Below the pieces are notes generated by a model that saw nothing but the letters and a program-made list of their open reading frames with translations, was not told the origin of the DNA and did not search any database. From assembly GCF_002482385.1 (NCBI RefSeq), contig NZ_DLFW01000002.1, positions 124,001-188,000 of the forward strand: a DNA stretch of 64,000 bases, read 5' to 3'. Positions 49,910-59,069 of this stretch are shown here, in pieces. Source of the DNA: Dysgonomonas sp. UBA7710 (GTDB lineage Bacteria > Bacteroidota > Bacteroidia > Bacteroidales > Dysgonomonadaceae). The number at the start of each line of letters is the position of its first letter. The stretch's first letter is position 1. The position numbers and the translations under genes are program-made.

Positions 49910-50959
49910 TTAGTCTTTAATAATCAAATCCATATAAATAGGGAGGTGGTCGCTGTACCCGCCCAGATATTTAAATCCTGAATAAGTACGGAACGGCTTT
50001 TGCCCGCCATATTTTTTATTATCGTCATGCAAAAGGAAAGGTTCGGAGTAAACATGTGCCTCTTTTCCTTTTATCGAAATCTTGGAAGAAAGGTTTAGCA
50101 GGTTCCCGCTTATAATAAACTGGTCTATAAAATTCCATTTCCCTTTGTATTTATAGGAGCCTGTATTTGTCTTGTCAGAATAATGATAAAACATATTATA
50201 TAAGTTTTTATCCGAAACCCGGGATTTGATGCTACGCGCACCAAGGCTCTCTGTTAGACTTATATCATTAGGATAGTCATTGAAGTCGCCCATAATAATG
50301 ATATTCGCTTTCTTTCGTATGCGGAAAAGGCTGTCGGCCTTCTGTTTCAATAGTTCTGCACACCGGATGCGGTCGGGTCTTGTCCTTTTGATCCCTTCAC
50401 GGCGTGAAGGGAAGTGGCAAACGAATATATCCAGTATTTCATCATTGATGACTTTCCCTGTAACATGAAGTATGTCCCGTGTTGTTTTCAGTGGGTCCGA
50501 TTGCAAGGTAGGAGTATAAGACCTTTTACTTATTATCTTTATCCGGTCCCTTTGATAGAGCAGGGCAGTGTTCGAACCTCTGTTGTCTTTGGAGTTGGTG
50601 ATTATATATTCATACTTATGCTCCCTTAATCCGGCTCTTTTGGTAAGGTCGAACAGTACAGAGTCGTTTTCTACTTCGCATATGCCGACTAGTGCAGGCG
50701 GGTATTTACCGTCACCGGCAGATGATATAACCGTACTTATATCATTTAGCTTTTTCCAATACCGGTAGCTTGTCCAGCGCAATTGACCGTTTGGAGTGAG
50801 ATCGTCATCGTTTGTTTCCGGATTGTCTTTTATATCGTACATGTTCTCTACATTGTAGAACATGATACGGAAACTTTCCTGGGCATTTGCCTGTATGCTG
50901 ATTATCAGTAGCAGTATAATGCCCTGTAATATCTTCCAACGTTTACTTAACCCGCTCAT
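49910..50959 (-). CDS. Exported endonuclease/exonuclease/phosphatase (EEP) family protein
   Basis: A 349-residue protein with a signal peptide (ILLLIISIQANAQ) and the EEP/DNase I-like fold: FYNVENMYD (metal-binding N and E), GICEVEND, NTALLYQRDRI, MGDFNDYPND and a C-terminal SDHLPIYM. Members cleave nucleic acids, phosphoinositides or other phosphodiesters; export suggests an extracellular or periplasmic nuclease or phosphatase. I choose ATG 50959, inside the end of the upstream gene (17-bp overlap), over a TTG at 50968. Confidence 0.88.
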   Translation of the reverse strand: MSGLSKRWKILQGIILLLIISIQANAQESFRIMFYNVENMYDIKDNPETNDDDLTPNGQLRWTSYRYWKKLNDISTVISSAGDGKYPPALVGICEVENDSVLFDLTKRAGLREHKYEYIITNSKDNRGSNTALLYQRDRIKIISKRSYTPTLQSDPLKTTRDILHVTGKVINDEILDIFVCHFPSRREGIKRTRPDRIRCAELLKQKADSLFRIRKKANIIIMGDFNDYPNDISLTESLGARSIKSRVSDKNLYNMFYHYSDKTNTGSYKYKGKWNFIDQFIISGNLLNLSSKISIKGKEAHVYSEPFLLHDDNKKYGGQKPFRTYSGFKYLGGYSDHLPIYMDLIIKD

Positions 50960-52400
50960 AACAACCAATATCGGGGGAATCCTGACGGGATTTACCCCGC
51001 AAGTCGAAAGGCAAGCTCATTGAATATGTTTTATCGGCTTTATCTATGGCCGGAGATGATTCCTGTAACTCAAAGTTGTATGAATAGATACCTTCCGTAT
51101 TTAAGTCTTTGAATAGAGGATCTTTATTCCATATTATATTTTCAAAGTGTGAGTCTGAAATCTCCGTGCCTTTTATCAGGCAGTTTATGAACTGATGATT
51201 GTAGACTGCATCAGCGTTTCTATTCATTAAGAATTCTCTGTTCAATGAACCGTAAACGATAGAGTTCATAAAATCACATTGAACTAACGGCATCTCCTTA
51301 CTGTTGCTTATTACCAGACTTTCTATCGTCCTTGCCGACCATCTGAAATAATTGGCGATAGTACAATGCAGGAATGAATATTTTCCTCCATTGAGATTAA
51401 GTACGGCGCCTTTCGAGTTGACAAGCAGGCAGTTTCCCCCGTCAATATTACTGTTTGTAGCCGATATCCCGTATTCCAATGTGTTTTGTACAATTACGTT
51501 CAATAAGGTCGCTTTTTTATATTGTATGTCTGATGCATAGAATGTTATACCTTTTGTGGCATTTCGTATATTTATATTTTCGAGTTGGTTGTTGTAACTT
51601 TCGGAATAGAAATACACGCCGTCCCATTGTCCCGGAACATTGTCGTAAGGTATATCCGCTTCGATCTTATCAAAGCGGTCTCCCCTGAAAATGACAGGCT
51701 TTTCTATTGTCCCGCTGGCTATCAGCGTACCGTGTATCCGGATAGAGGCATTATTCCTCAAAAAGACTTTGGTGCCTTCAGCCATTGTAGCCGTAACCCC
51801 TTTGTCGATCACGATGGAATCATATACAAGAAGCGGTTTTTTGCCTGTAATTACAGAGTCTTGGGTAATCCGTCCGCCTTTCCATATATAGACATCCTGT
51901 CCTACAGCTTCCAGTTGCAGGTACTGGATATTTCCGTTTGTTTCGAATCTGATAGAATCGCGTATTAACAGCGGATTTTCATTATTCGTAGGATTCACAA
52001 TAACTTCTATAAATCCAAAAAGACTGTCCTTTTTCAGTATTTCTACATTTGAGAGTTTCGTCCCTTTTTCTCCGTCGATATTCATTCTGAATCCGCTTTT
52101 TGCCGGGTTCATCAATTCTACTGAGCCTATCACGAGCGATCTGCTGTTCTTATTGTATATTTTAAACTGGCGGGTTGCTGAGCCGATAGTAGTAAATACG
52201 GTATCGAATCTGATTGTATCGCTCGAGAATGAGAGGATCAGGCTCTTGTCATCCGAAAAATCATCTCCATCTTGACAGGAACTGAATATCGAAAGGAAAA
52301 CGGAGAATAGAATAATCCCCCTTATCAGCCTTTTCAAAGGAAACAACAGATAAAGCAGTTTCTTTAATTTACAATTAGTTCCCGTTATTTTATAACTCAT
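50943..52400 (-). CDS. Parallel beta-helix lipoprotein
   Basis: A 485-residue predicted lipoprotein: after a roughly 25-residue polar lead comes a hydrophobic segment ending FLSIFSSCQDGDD. An Ig-like or choice-of-anchor region (residues about 50-150) precedes a right-handed beta-helix with repeats such as GTLIASGTIEKPVIFRGDR, LENINIRNATKGITFYASD and LLNVIVQNTLEYGISATNSNID, and it ends with SPAIDKADKTY...DSPDIGCYE, a motif typical of Bacteroidetes beta-helix surface proteins. No catalytic motif is seen. ATG 52400 is chosen over a TTG at 52445. Co-directional with the EEP gene. Confidence 0.85.
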   Translation of the reverse strand: MSYKITGTNCKLKKLLYLLFPLKRLIRGIILFSVFLSIFSSCQDGDDFSDDKSLILSFSSDTIRFDTVFTTIGSATRQFKIYNKNSRSLVIGSVELMNPAKSGFRMNIDGEKGTKLSNVEILKKDSLFGFIEVIVNPTNNENPLLIRDSIRFETNGNIQYLQLEAVGQDVYIWKGGRITQDSVITGKKPLLVYDSIVIDKGVTATMAEGTKVFLRNNASIRIHGTLIASGTIEKPVIFRGDRFDKIEADIPYDNVPGQWDGVYFYSESYNNQLENINIRNATKGITFYASDIQYKKATLLNVIVQNTLEYGISATNSNIDGGNCLLVNSKGAVLNLNGGKYSFLHCTIANYFRWSARTIESLVISNSKEMPLVQCDFMNSIVYGSLNREFLMNRNADAVYNHQFINCLIKGTEISDSHFENIIWNKDPLFKDLNTEGIYSYNFELQESSPAIDKADKTYSMSLPFDLRGKSRQDSPDIGCYERVK

Positions 52401-52472
52401 AATTAATGATTCCAGTACTCTGTCATTTTTATCTCGCCATACCAAATTTCAGATGAATGTAAAAGATATATT

Positions 52473-53228
<756 letters not shown>

Positions 53229-53264
53229 ATCACTTTTCTATTGATGTAATTAAACATAATTTTA

Positions 53265-53678
53265 CTACCAGATTAGCACTATTGTCCCGGCGAGTATCAA
53301 TGTTCCGCCAGCAATAGTTTTTATATCTATTGGTTCTTTCAGGAAAATAAATGCCAATATCATTACAAAAACGATGCTCAATTTATCAATCGGCGCAACT
53401 TTCGATACATCGCCTGTCTCCAGAGCCTTAAAATAAAATATCCATGAAAGTCCTGTGGCTAATCCCGACAAAATCAAAAAAACAAGGTTGACTTTACTTA
53501 ATTCCTTTACATCTTTCAGATGGCCGCTGAAAAAGACAATGCCCCAAGCTAAGAAGAGTACAACTGATGTTCGGACAGCAGTAGCCAGATTTCCATTGAT
53601 ATCTTTTACGCCAACTTTGGCTAAAATGGCTGTGAGCGCAGCAAATATGGCTGATAAAAGAGCGTAGTATTTCCACAT
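53265..53678 (-). CDS. Half-size EamA (DMT) family transporter
   Basis: A 137-residue protein with five predicted helices, a single EamA repeat (KYYALLSAIFAALTAILAKVGVKDINGNLATAVRT ... FLKEPIDIKTIAGGTLILAGTIVLIW) instead of the usual two. Single-repeat DMT proteins presumably work as dimers. It seems complete, with a proper start and stop. The substrate is unknown. Confidence 0.88.
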   Translation of the reverse strand: MWKYYALLSAIFAALTAILAKVGVKDINGNLATAVRTSVVLFLAWGIVFFSGHLKDVKELSKVNLVFLILSGLATGLSWIFYFKALETGDVSKVAPIDKLSIVFVMILAFIFLKEPIDIKTIAGGTLILAGTIVLIW

Positions 53679-53849
53679 ATTCTTCTTCTTTCTTATATAT
53701 ATTCGCCGAACCAGAAAGTAAATTCGGTGGATATTATTTTTACAACCATTATAACGAATTTCATAGGGTCCTTATTATTCCACTATCAACCTATTTTCAT
53801 TTTTATGGAAGACATTTCCCTTTGCCAAAGTCACCGGGTGGTTTGCGAT

Positions 53850-54575
53850 TCAACTGCAAACGCCGTCTATAGAACAGGATTGCCCGCTTATGATTTCTCC
53901 TTTTCCGGTAGATATGCCGTTTTGTTCCCATTCGGCATATGCTTTGGTCAGCACCTCCAGATAATCTTCAACAGGAATAGAGCCCTGTACTATTTGCTTG
54001 TTGTTGAATACATAGAAAGGGATATATTCGAGATTAAGCTCGTTTTCGCTATATTCGATATCCTCTTTTATCTTGTCCAGATATTTGTCGCTGTCCAGCA
54101 TTTCCACAATGGATTTTTCTGTCAGTCCTATTTGTGTCCCCAATTTCACCAGAATGCTGTTGTCGCTTATGTCTTCTCCTTTCACAAAATAGGCATCGAA
54201 AAGCGCCTCTTCGGCTTCGGTTGCCAGTTCCGATTCATTTGCCAGCTTCACCAGACGGAGGGCATTGGACGTATTAGCTACGATAAGATTGTCGTAATCA
54301 TAATTTAATCCGACTTCTTTTGCCAGTTTAGCCGTATTTATCATTGTTTCATGAGCTTCATTTACGCTTATCTGATATTTATCCGCGAAATATCCGTAGA
54401 TTTTCGATTCCAGAGCTTCTTTTGGAAGTCCGGGGTCTAATTCATAGCTGTGCCAGACAAGTTCTATATTGTCTTTGTGCGGGAAACGGCTCAAAGCCAT
54501 CTCTAATTTTCGTTTTCCTATGTAGCAATACGGGCAGGCTATATCCGACCATATGTCTATTTTCATTTTATCCAT
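53850..54575 (-). CDS. DsbA family oxidoreductase, FrnE-like
   Basis: A 241-residue cytoplasmic thioredoxin-fold protein with a large helical insert. The CPYC active site is near the N-terminus (IWSDIACPYCYIGKRKLEMAL, about residues 11-15 from this start), followed by WHSYELDPGLP and a C-terminal YVFNNKQIVQGSIPVEDYLEVL (cis-Pro region). A second Cys pair ends the protein (GQSCSIDGVC). No signal peptide. FrnE-like members are disulfide isomerases linked to oxidative stress. ATG 54575 or ATG 54566 are both plausible starts; the upstream frame overlaps repeat DNA. Confidence 0.88.
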   Translation of the reverse strand: MDKMKIDIWSDIACPYCYIGKRKLEMALSRFPHKDNIELVWHSYELDPGLPKEALESKIYGYFADKYQISVNEAHETMINTAKLAKEVGLNYDYDNLIVANTSNALRLVKLANESELATEAEEALFDAYFVKGEDISDNSILVKLGTQIGLTEKSIVEMLDSDKYLDKIKEDIEYSENELNLEYIPFYVFNNKQIVQGSIPVEDYLEVLTKAYAEWEQNGISTGKGEIISGQSCSIDGVCS

Positions 54576-54611
54576 CTTTTTATCTCTATTTCGTTGATAA
54601 CTAGTTTTGTA

Positions 54612-54890
54612 ATTCCTAAAAGGTAACAAAGGTAACAGAAATATCAGTTAACAGTAAACAGTTAGCAGTCGTCAGCTCGTAACTTAAAAGACTTGACTTA
54701 CCACTTATTACTTAAAACTTACTACTTGTTAAGAGGTAACAAAGGTTACACTTGTTTCAGTAAACAGTAAGCAGTAAACAGTCTGCCAACTCGTAACTCG
54801 TAACTGCCCGCAGGGCGCAGTAACTTGTAACTCTTAAAAAAGGTAACAAAGGTTACACTTTTTTACTTATTACTTTTTACCTTCATTGTA
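54612..54890. repeat. Mosaic intergenic repeat, partial copy 3
   Basis: Inside the 564-bp gap 54576-55139, which has no gene. It contains GGTAACAAAGGTAAC words (three times), CAGTTAACAGTAAACAG words (twice), CTCGTAACTCGTAAC words and TTACTTATTACTT words, and CTGCCCGCAGGGCGCAGTAAC shared with the gnd-zwf spacer. Then come CCCCCTTGGGGGATTGAGGGGG (about 54896-54917) and A/T-rich DNA. Orientation matches copy 2. Similarity is at word level rather than base-for-base. Confidence 0.65.
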
Positions 54891-55139
54891 AGTCCCCCTT
54901 GGGGGATTGAGGGGGCCGGTTCAATCTTTCAAAAAGCTATATGACAATATCTTATCATATAGATAAATATATTTGTTATATATAAAGTCTAACAGTTTTT
55001 TTATTACGAATATACTATATAAACTACCATATATTTAATACAAGCTACAAGTCTACCGGCATACATCAAAGTCCTTATAAGAGGCTTTATCTTATCCTAT
55101 GCCGGCAGGTACTCGTAACTTGTACTCGTATCTGATATA

Positions 55140-56597
55140 TTATTTAGCTGGAATGTTTTTCAATATTTCCAGTAAGAAAACCCACCATTTTTCAACGGAG
55201 GGAATTTCTACCTGTTCTTCCGGTGAATGAGCATTCCGGATTGTCGGTCCGCACGAAATCATATCCAGATGCGGATATTTTTCAAGAAATAGCCCGCATT
55301 CGAGACCGGCATGGATTGCCATTATCTCTGGCTCTTTGTCAAATAACTTCTTATAGGCGTCTTTTGCTACGCCTAATACCCTGGAATCCGGATTGGGTCT
55401 CCATCCCGGATATCCAGCCGAGTGTGCCACATCTGCTTTCGCCAGTGTGAATACGGCGTTGACTATATTTCCTGCATCATCCTTCAATGAATTGGTAGAA
55501 CTTCTCTGGCTTGTAGTTATCAGGATTGTATTTCCCTCTTTCATTTTCACCGAAGCCAGATTTGTAGATGTTTCCACCAGGTCGGGTATTTCAAAGCTCA
55601 TACCCAGTACGCCATGAGGGCAAGCATATAGTGCGTTCAACAAGTTGTTTGTTGTGTCCTTATCTATAACAAAAGACGGAATATCGGTGGATTCCACAGT
55701 CATTTTCAGGTTCGGATCTATGCTTTTCAACTCAGCTTCGATTTCCGGAGCCAGAGTATTCAATGCCACGATTACCTCTTCCTTTTTATTGTAAGGCACT
55801 CCTGCTATGGCATATGCTTCGCGGGCAATGGCGTTATGCAGGTTTCCTCCGTTAAATTCGGCAAGGGACAGGTCATATTGCCTGCTGAGTGTCCATAGGT
55901 AACGGTTTAGTATTTTGTTTGCATTACCCAGCCCTTTATGGATTTCCGAACCGGAGTGCCCTCCGTTCAACCCTTTTACCTGAGCTTTAAACCAGAAATA
56001 GTTTGAAGGAATGTTTTCCGGCTTGTATGTAAATGTGGCGGTGGTTATCTTCCCCCCTGCGCATCCTATATATACTTCACCTTCTTCTTCTGTATCCAGA
56101 TTGATAAGAATATCCCCTTTCAGAAAATCTTTACTTAATGCATAAGCACCTGTCAGACCTGTTTCTTCATCCACTGTGAACAGGCATTCCAATTTTCCGT
56201 GTTCTATTGTATCCGATGAAAGTATAGCCAAAGCTGCTGCTACTCCGATGCCATTATCCGCACCCAGAGTTGTACCTTTAGCCTTTAGCCAGTTGTTTTC
56301 TACAACAGTCTCTATCGGGTCGTTGTCAAAATCATGGACAGTACCGCTGTTTTTTTCACATACCATATCTACATGTCCCTGAAGTATTACAGTCGGAAGA
56401 TTTTCTTTGCCTTTAGTCGCAGGCTTGGTGATAAGCACATTTCCGGCATCATCTTTTTTTACCTCAAGATTATGCTTTTTTGCAAAATCGAGCAGATAAG
56501 CTATTATTTTACCTTCTTTTTTTGATGGACGCGGGATTTGGCTTATTTCATAAAAATAGTTCCATACTGCGCTCGGCTTTAAATCTTTTATTGTCAT
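55140..56597 (-). CDS. pepD: Aminoacyl-histidine dipeptidase (Xaa-His dipeptidase)
   Basis: A 485-residue M20-family dinuclear zinc peptidase that cleaves dipeptides such as carnosine. Motifs: VILQGHVDMVCEKN (His and Asp), LGADNGIGVAAALAIL (bridging Asp), TVDEETGLTGAYAL (catalytic Glu-Glu), and the lid domain GGHSGSEIHKGLGNA. Metal ligand His near the C-terminus lies in SPEEQVEI with GPTIRNAHSPEE. Length and motifs match PepD. The short upstream gap runs to the divergent OmpH-like gene. Confidence 0.95.
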   Translation of the reverse strand: MTIKDLKPSAVWNYFYEISQIPRPSKKEGKIIAYLLDFAKKHNLEVKKDDAGNVLITKPATKGKENLPTVILQGHVDMVCEKNSGTVHDFDNDPIETVVENNWLKAKGTTLGADNGIGVAAALAILSSDTIEHGKLECLFTVDEETGLTGAYALSKDFLKGDILINLDTEEEGEVYIGCAGGKITTATFTYKPENIPSNYFWFKAQVKGLNGGHSGSEIHKGLGNANKILNRYLWTLSRQYDLSLAEFNGGNLHNAIAREAYAIAGVPYNKKEEVIVALNTLAPEIEAELKSIDPNLKMTVESTDIPSFVIDKDTTNNLLNALYACPHGVLGMSFEIPDLVETSTNLASVKMKEGNTILITTSQRSSTNSLKDDAGNIVNAVFTLAKADVAHSAGYPGWRPNPDSRVLGVAKDAYKKLFDKEPEIMAIHAGLECGLFLEKYPHLDMISCGPTIRNAHSPEEQVEIPSVEKWWVFLLEILKNIPAK

Positions 56598-56730
56598 ATT
56601 CCGTTAAATTTTTTAGTAGATGACTACTCTATTTAGTAATAACATCTAAAATTAGATAGATAACATATAAAAAGCAATTTTTTTACATCTTTTAAAGGTT
56701 TCAATATAGCGTTGTTTTAACATAAAGATA

Positions 56731-56738
56731 TATCTTTG
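56731..56738 (+). promoter_or_regulatory. -7 promoter element of the OmpH-like gene
   Basis: TATCTTTG, 89 bp before the ATG at 56828; the leader contains a 21-codon ORF. Confidence 0.6.
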
Positions 56739-56761
56739 CCAAATCGTTCTCAAAAACAGGT

Positions 56762-56827
56762 ATGGAAATGAGTCCCGTACCCACGGATTTTCTGTTTAAA
56801 AAAGGATTAACTAATGCATTTAAATAA
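56762..56827 (+). CDS. Possible 21-residue upstream ORF abutting the OmpH-like start
   Basis: ATG at 56762, stop TAA at 56825-56827, immediately followed by the ATG at 56828. The encoded peptide starts MEMSPVPTDFLFKKG. It begins 23 bp after the -7 element, so it would be the first ORF on the transcript. There is no recognisable ribosome-binding site. It could be a coupled leader peptide or chance. Confidence 0.3.
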   Translation: MEMSPVPTDFLFKKGLTNAFK

Positions 56828-57445
56828 ATGAAGAATATCTCTTATGTTATTAACGGTGTACTTGCAGTTGCAATAATCGTATTGTTTATTTTATTTTTTA
56901 CATCTAATAAGAAAAGCACAGAAGGTGGATCTGCATCCCTGAAATTTGCAGAAGGTGATTCTACAGGCGTTTTGCCTATAGCTTACGTCAATGTTGACTC
57001 TTTACTTATCAATTACAATTACGCCAAAGATGCAAATGAAGTGTTGATGAAAGAATATAACAGTTCTAATGCAACATTGAACAACAAACAACGTCAATTT
57101 GAAAATGAGGTAGCCGATTTCCGTAAGAAAATCGATAACAATGTATTTTTAAGTCAGGAACGTGCTCAGCAGGAACAGGTACGTATACAGAAGATGGAGG
57201 CTGACCTTCATGCTACAGCAGAACGGTTGAGAGAAGATTATATGAAAAAACAGGCTAAAGTAAATGCGGAGATAACCGATTCGGTTCGCGTTTGCCTGAA
57301 AGATTATAATAAAAAGGCTAATTATCAGGTGATCTTTAGTAATACAGGATTAGACAATATCCTGTTGGCGAAAGATTCATATGATATAACAAAAGATGTG
57401 ATACAACTCCTCAATAGCCGCTACAAACCCGAAGCAGCTAAATAG
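56828..57445 (+). CDS. OmpH/Skp-like family protein
   Basis: A 205-residue protein with an N-terminal hydrophobic segment (residues 3-26, signal anchor), the IAYVNVDSLLINYNYAKD motif typical of the OmpH family, and a long helical coiled-coil (residues 60-150, LNNKQRQFENEVADFRKKIDNN...RIQKMEADLHATAERLREDYMKKQ). Skp/OmpH are periplasmic holdase chaperones for outer-membrane proteins. Here the uncleaved-looking anchor suggests membrane attachment. A terminator follows. Confidence 0.85.
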   Translation: MKNISYVINGVLAVAIIVLFILFFTSNKKSTEGGSASLKFAEGDSTGVLPIAYVNVDSLLINYNYAKDANEVLMKEYNSSNATLNNKQRQFENEVADFRKKIDNNVFLSQERAQQEQVRIQKMEADLHATAERLREDYMKKQAKVNAEITDSVRVCLKDYNKKANYQVIFSNTGLDNILLAKDSYDITKDVIQLLNSRYKPEAAK

Positions 57446-57462
57446 AAGATTTAAAGATATAG

Positions 57463-57500
57463 AAATAGGATAATTGCCAGTTGGTATTATCCTATTTTTT
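57463..57500 (+). terminator. Terminator of the OmpH-like gene
   Basis: Perfect 12-bp stem AAATAGGATAAT (57463-57474) / ATTATCCTATTT (57486-57497) followed by TTTT. Confidence 0.88.
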
Positions 57501-57539
57501 TATACCTTCTCATCCCTTAAAATTAAATTTATTGATATT

Positions 57540-58283
57540 ATGGATTTATATGGAATTGTGGGGAACCCTTTAGCTCAGTCTTTTTCTCCCCGATTTTTTA
57601 CAGAGAAATTTTCGAAGGAAAGTATTGATGCAGAATATGTGAAATTTGAAATTCCTGAAATTTCCTTATTCCCGGATATTATAAGTTCACATCCGAATCT
57701 CAGGGGATTGAATGTAACTATTCCCTATAAGGAAAAGGTGATTCAATATTTAGACGATCTGGATCCTCAGACCAGAGAGCTCGGTGCGGTAAATGTGATA
57801 AAAGTCGTAAAAGACCAATCGGGGGTCAAGCTGATAGGGTATAATTCAGATATTATAGGTTTCCGGAATTCTATTGCTCCCCTTATCAATAAAGATATTC
57901 ATAAAAAAGCATTGATTCTGGGAACAGGTGGAGCATCCAAAGCAGTAGCCGGAGGGTTGAAAAACCTCGGCTTGGATTTTACTTATGTTTCCCGTACACC
58001 CAAAGCAGGACAATTGCAATATCAGGATTTGGATAAAGATATATTTAATGAATATACGGTAATTGTGAATGCATCGCCACTAGGTACATTCCCCAATGTA
58101 GATGAAGCGCCGGATATCCCCTATCAGTACCTGACTCCGGATTGCTTGTTGTATGATCTGGTCTATAATCCTGCCGAAACGAAATTTCTGAGACTGGGAA
58201 AAGAAAGAGGTGCTAAAGTGAAAAACGGTGCGGAGATGCTCAAATTGCAGGCTTTGGCAGCCTGGGATATATGGAATAGATAA
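57540..58283 (+). CDS. aroE: Shikimate dehydrogenase
   Basis: A 247-residue NADP-dependent enzyme for the aromatic amino acid pathway. Motifs: YGIVGNPLAQSFSPRFF (shikimate binding; canonical GNPxxHS with Gln in place of His), NVTIPYKEKVIQYLDDLD (catalytic Lys; Asp), LILGTGGASKAV (NADP fingerprint) and NGAEMLKLQALAAW. ATG 57540 is chosen: an earlier TTG at 57474 lies inside the upstream terminator stem. It is somewhat short, as is common in Bacteroidetes. Confidence 0.94.
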   Translation: MDLYGIVGNPLAQSFSPRFFTEKFSKESIDAEYVKFEIPEISLFPDIISSHPNLRGLNVTIPYKEKVIQYLDDLDPQTRELGAVNVIKVVKDQSGVKLIGYNSDIIGFRNSIAPLINKDIHKKALILGTGGASKAVAGGLKNLGLDFTYVSRTPKAGQLQYQDLDKDIFNEYTVIVNASPLGTFPNVDEAPDIPYQYLTPDCLLYDLVYNPAETKFLRLGKERGAKVKNGAEMLKLQALAAWDIWNR

Positions 58284-58322
58284 ATTTTTATTATCAATTC
58301 TGTGAAATTGAAAGAAAACAAT

Positions 58323-58330
58323 TAAATTTG
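58323..58330 (+). promoter_or_regulatory. -7 promoter element of upp
   Basis: TAAATTTG, 15 bp before the ATG at 58346. It overlaps a TTG start candidate at 58328, which is therefore unlikely. Confidence 0.6.
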
Positions 58331-58345
58331 GCTCAAAATATAATA

Positions 58346-59002
58346 ATGAAAACAATAAATTTATCGGAACAAAACACTGTATTGAATCGTTTTGTCAGTG
58401 AACTGCGCGATGTAGACATCCAAAAAGACAGTATGCGCTTCAGGCGTAATATAGAAAGGATAGGGGAGATTATGGCTTATGAGATAAGTAAGACATTGAA
58501 CTATTTTCCTTTAGAAACTGTGACTCCATTAGGTACTTCGGTTACAAATGTTCCCTCCGATCCTATTGTAATAGGAACTATCTTGCGTGCCGGATTGGTA
58601 TATCATCACGGCTTTCTGAACTGTTTCGATCAGGCAGAGAATGCATTCGTTTCAGCGTACAGGAAATACCGGGAAAATCATCAGAGCTTTCATGTGCATA
58701 TTGAATATATAGCATCCCCCCGGATTGAGGATAAAATATTAATTCTCACGGACCCGATGTTAGCGACAGGCGGGAGCATGGATTTGTCATACCAGGCGTT
58801 GTTGACGAAGGGACAGCCTAAGCATATTCATATTGCAACTATTATAGCAAGTAAACAGGCGATAGAATATTGTGAGCGGAATTTTCCGAAGGATAGAACT
58901 ACTATCTGGGCGGCAGCGATAGATCCCGAATTGAATGAGTATGCATATATTATCCCGGGATTGGGAGATGCCGGCGATTTAGCATATGGAGAGAAGGAAT
59001 AA
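58346..59002 (+). CDS. upp: Uracil phosphoribosyltransferase
   Basis: A 218-residue pyrimidine salvage enzyme making UMP from uracil and PRPP. Motifs: ILRAGLVYHHGFLNCF, the PRPP loop LTDPMLATGGSMDLSYQAL and the C-terminal uracil site AAIDPELNEYAYIIPGLGDAGDLAYG. The start is ATG 58346 by promoter position. A short leader of about 10 nt leaves little room for a PyrR-like or attenuation control. Confidence 0.95.
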   Translation: MKTINLSEQNTVLNRFVSELRDVDIQKDSMRFRRNIERIGEIMAYEISKTLNYFPLETVTPLGTSVTNVPSDPIVIGTILRAGLVYHHGFLNCFDQAENAFVSAYRKYRENHQSFHVHIEYIASPRIEDKILILTDPMLATGGSMDLSYQALLTKGQPKHIHIATIIASKQAIEYCERNFPKDRTTIWAAAIDPELNEYAYIIPGLGDAGDLAYGEKE

Positions 59003-59022
59003 AAAGATAATATTAAAATAAG

Positions 59023-59048
59023 AAAAGTCCGGGGTTTCCGGACTTTTT
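59023..59048. terminator. Bidirectional terminator between upp and the HU/SPOR gene
   Basis: Perfect 10-bp stem AAAAGTCCGG (59023-59032) / CCGGACTTTT (59038-59047), T-run after it, A-run before it, between convergent genes. Confidence 0.9.
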
Positions 59049-59069
59049 GCTTTCTGTTATATGATGAGT

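Noticed and set aside
53727..54308. A 193-codon plus-strand open frame
   Set aside because: Mostly antisense to the DsbA/FrnE-like gene, which has an intact CPYC site.
57474..57539. Upstream TTG start for aroE
   Set aside because: It begins inside the terminator stem of the preceding gene, and the extra 22 residues are absent from the family.
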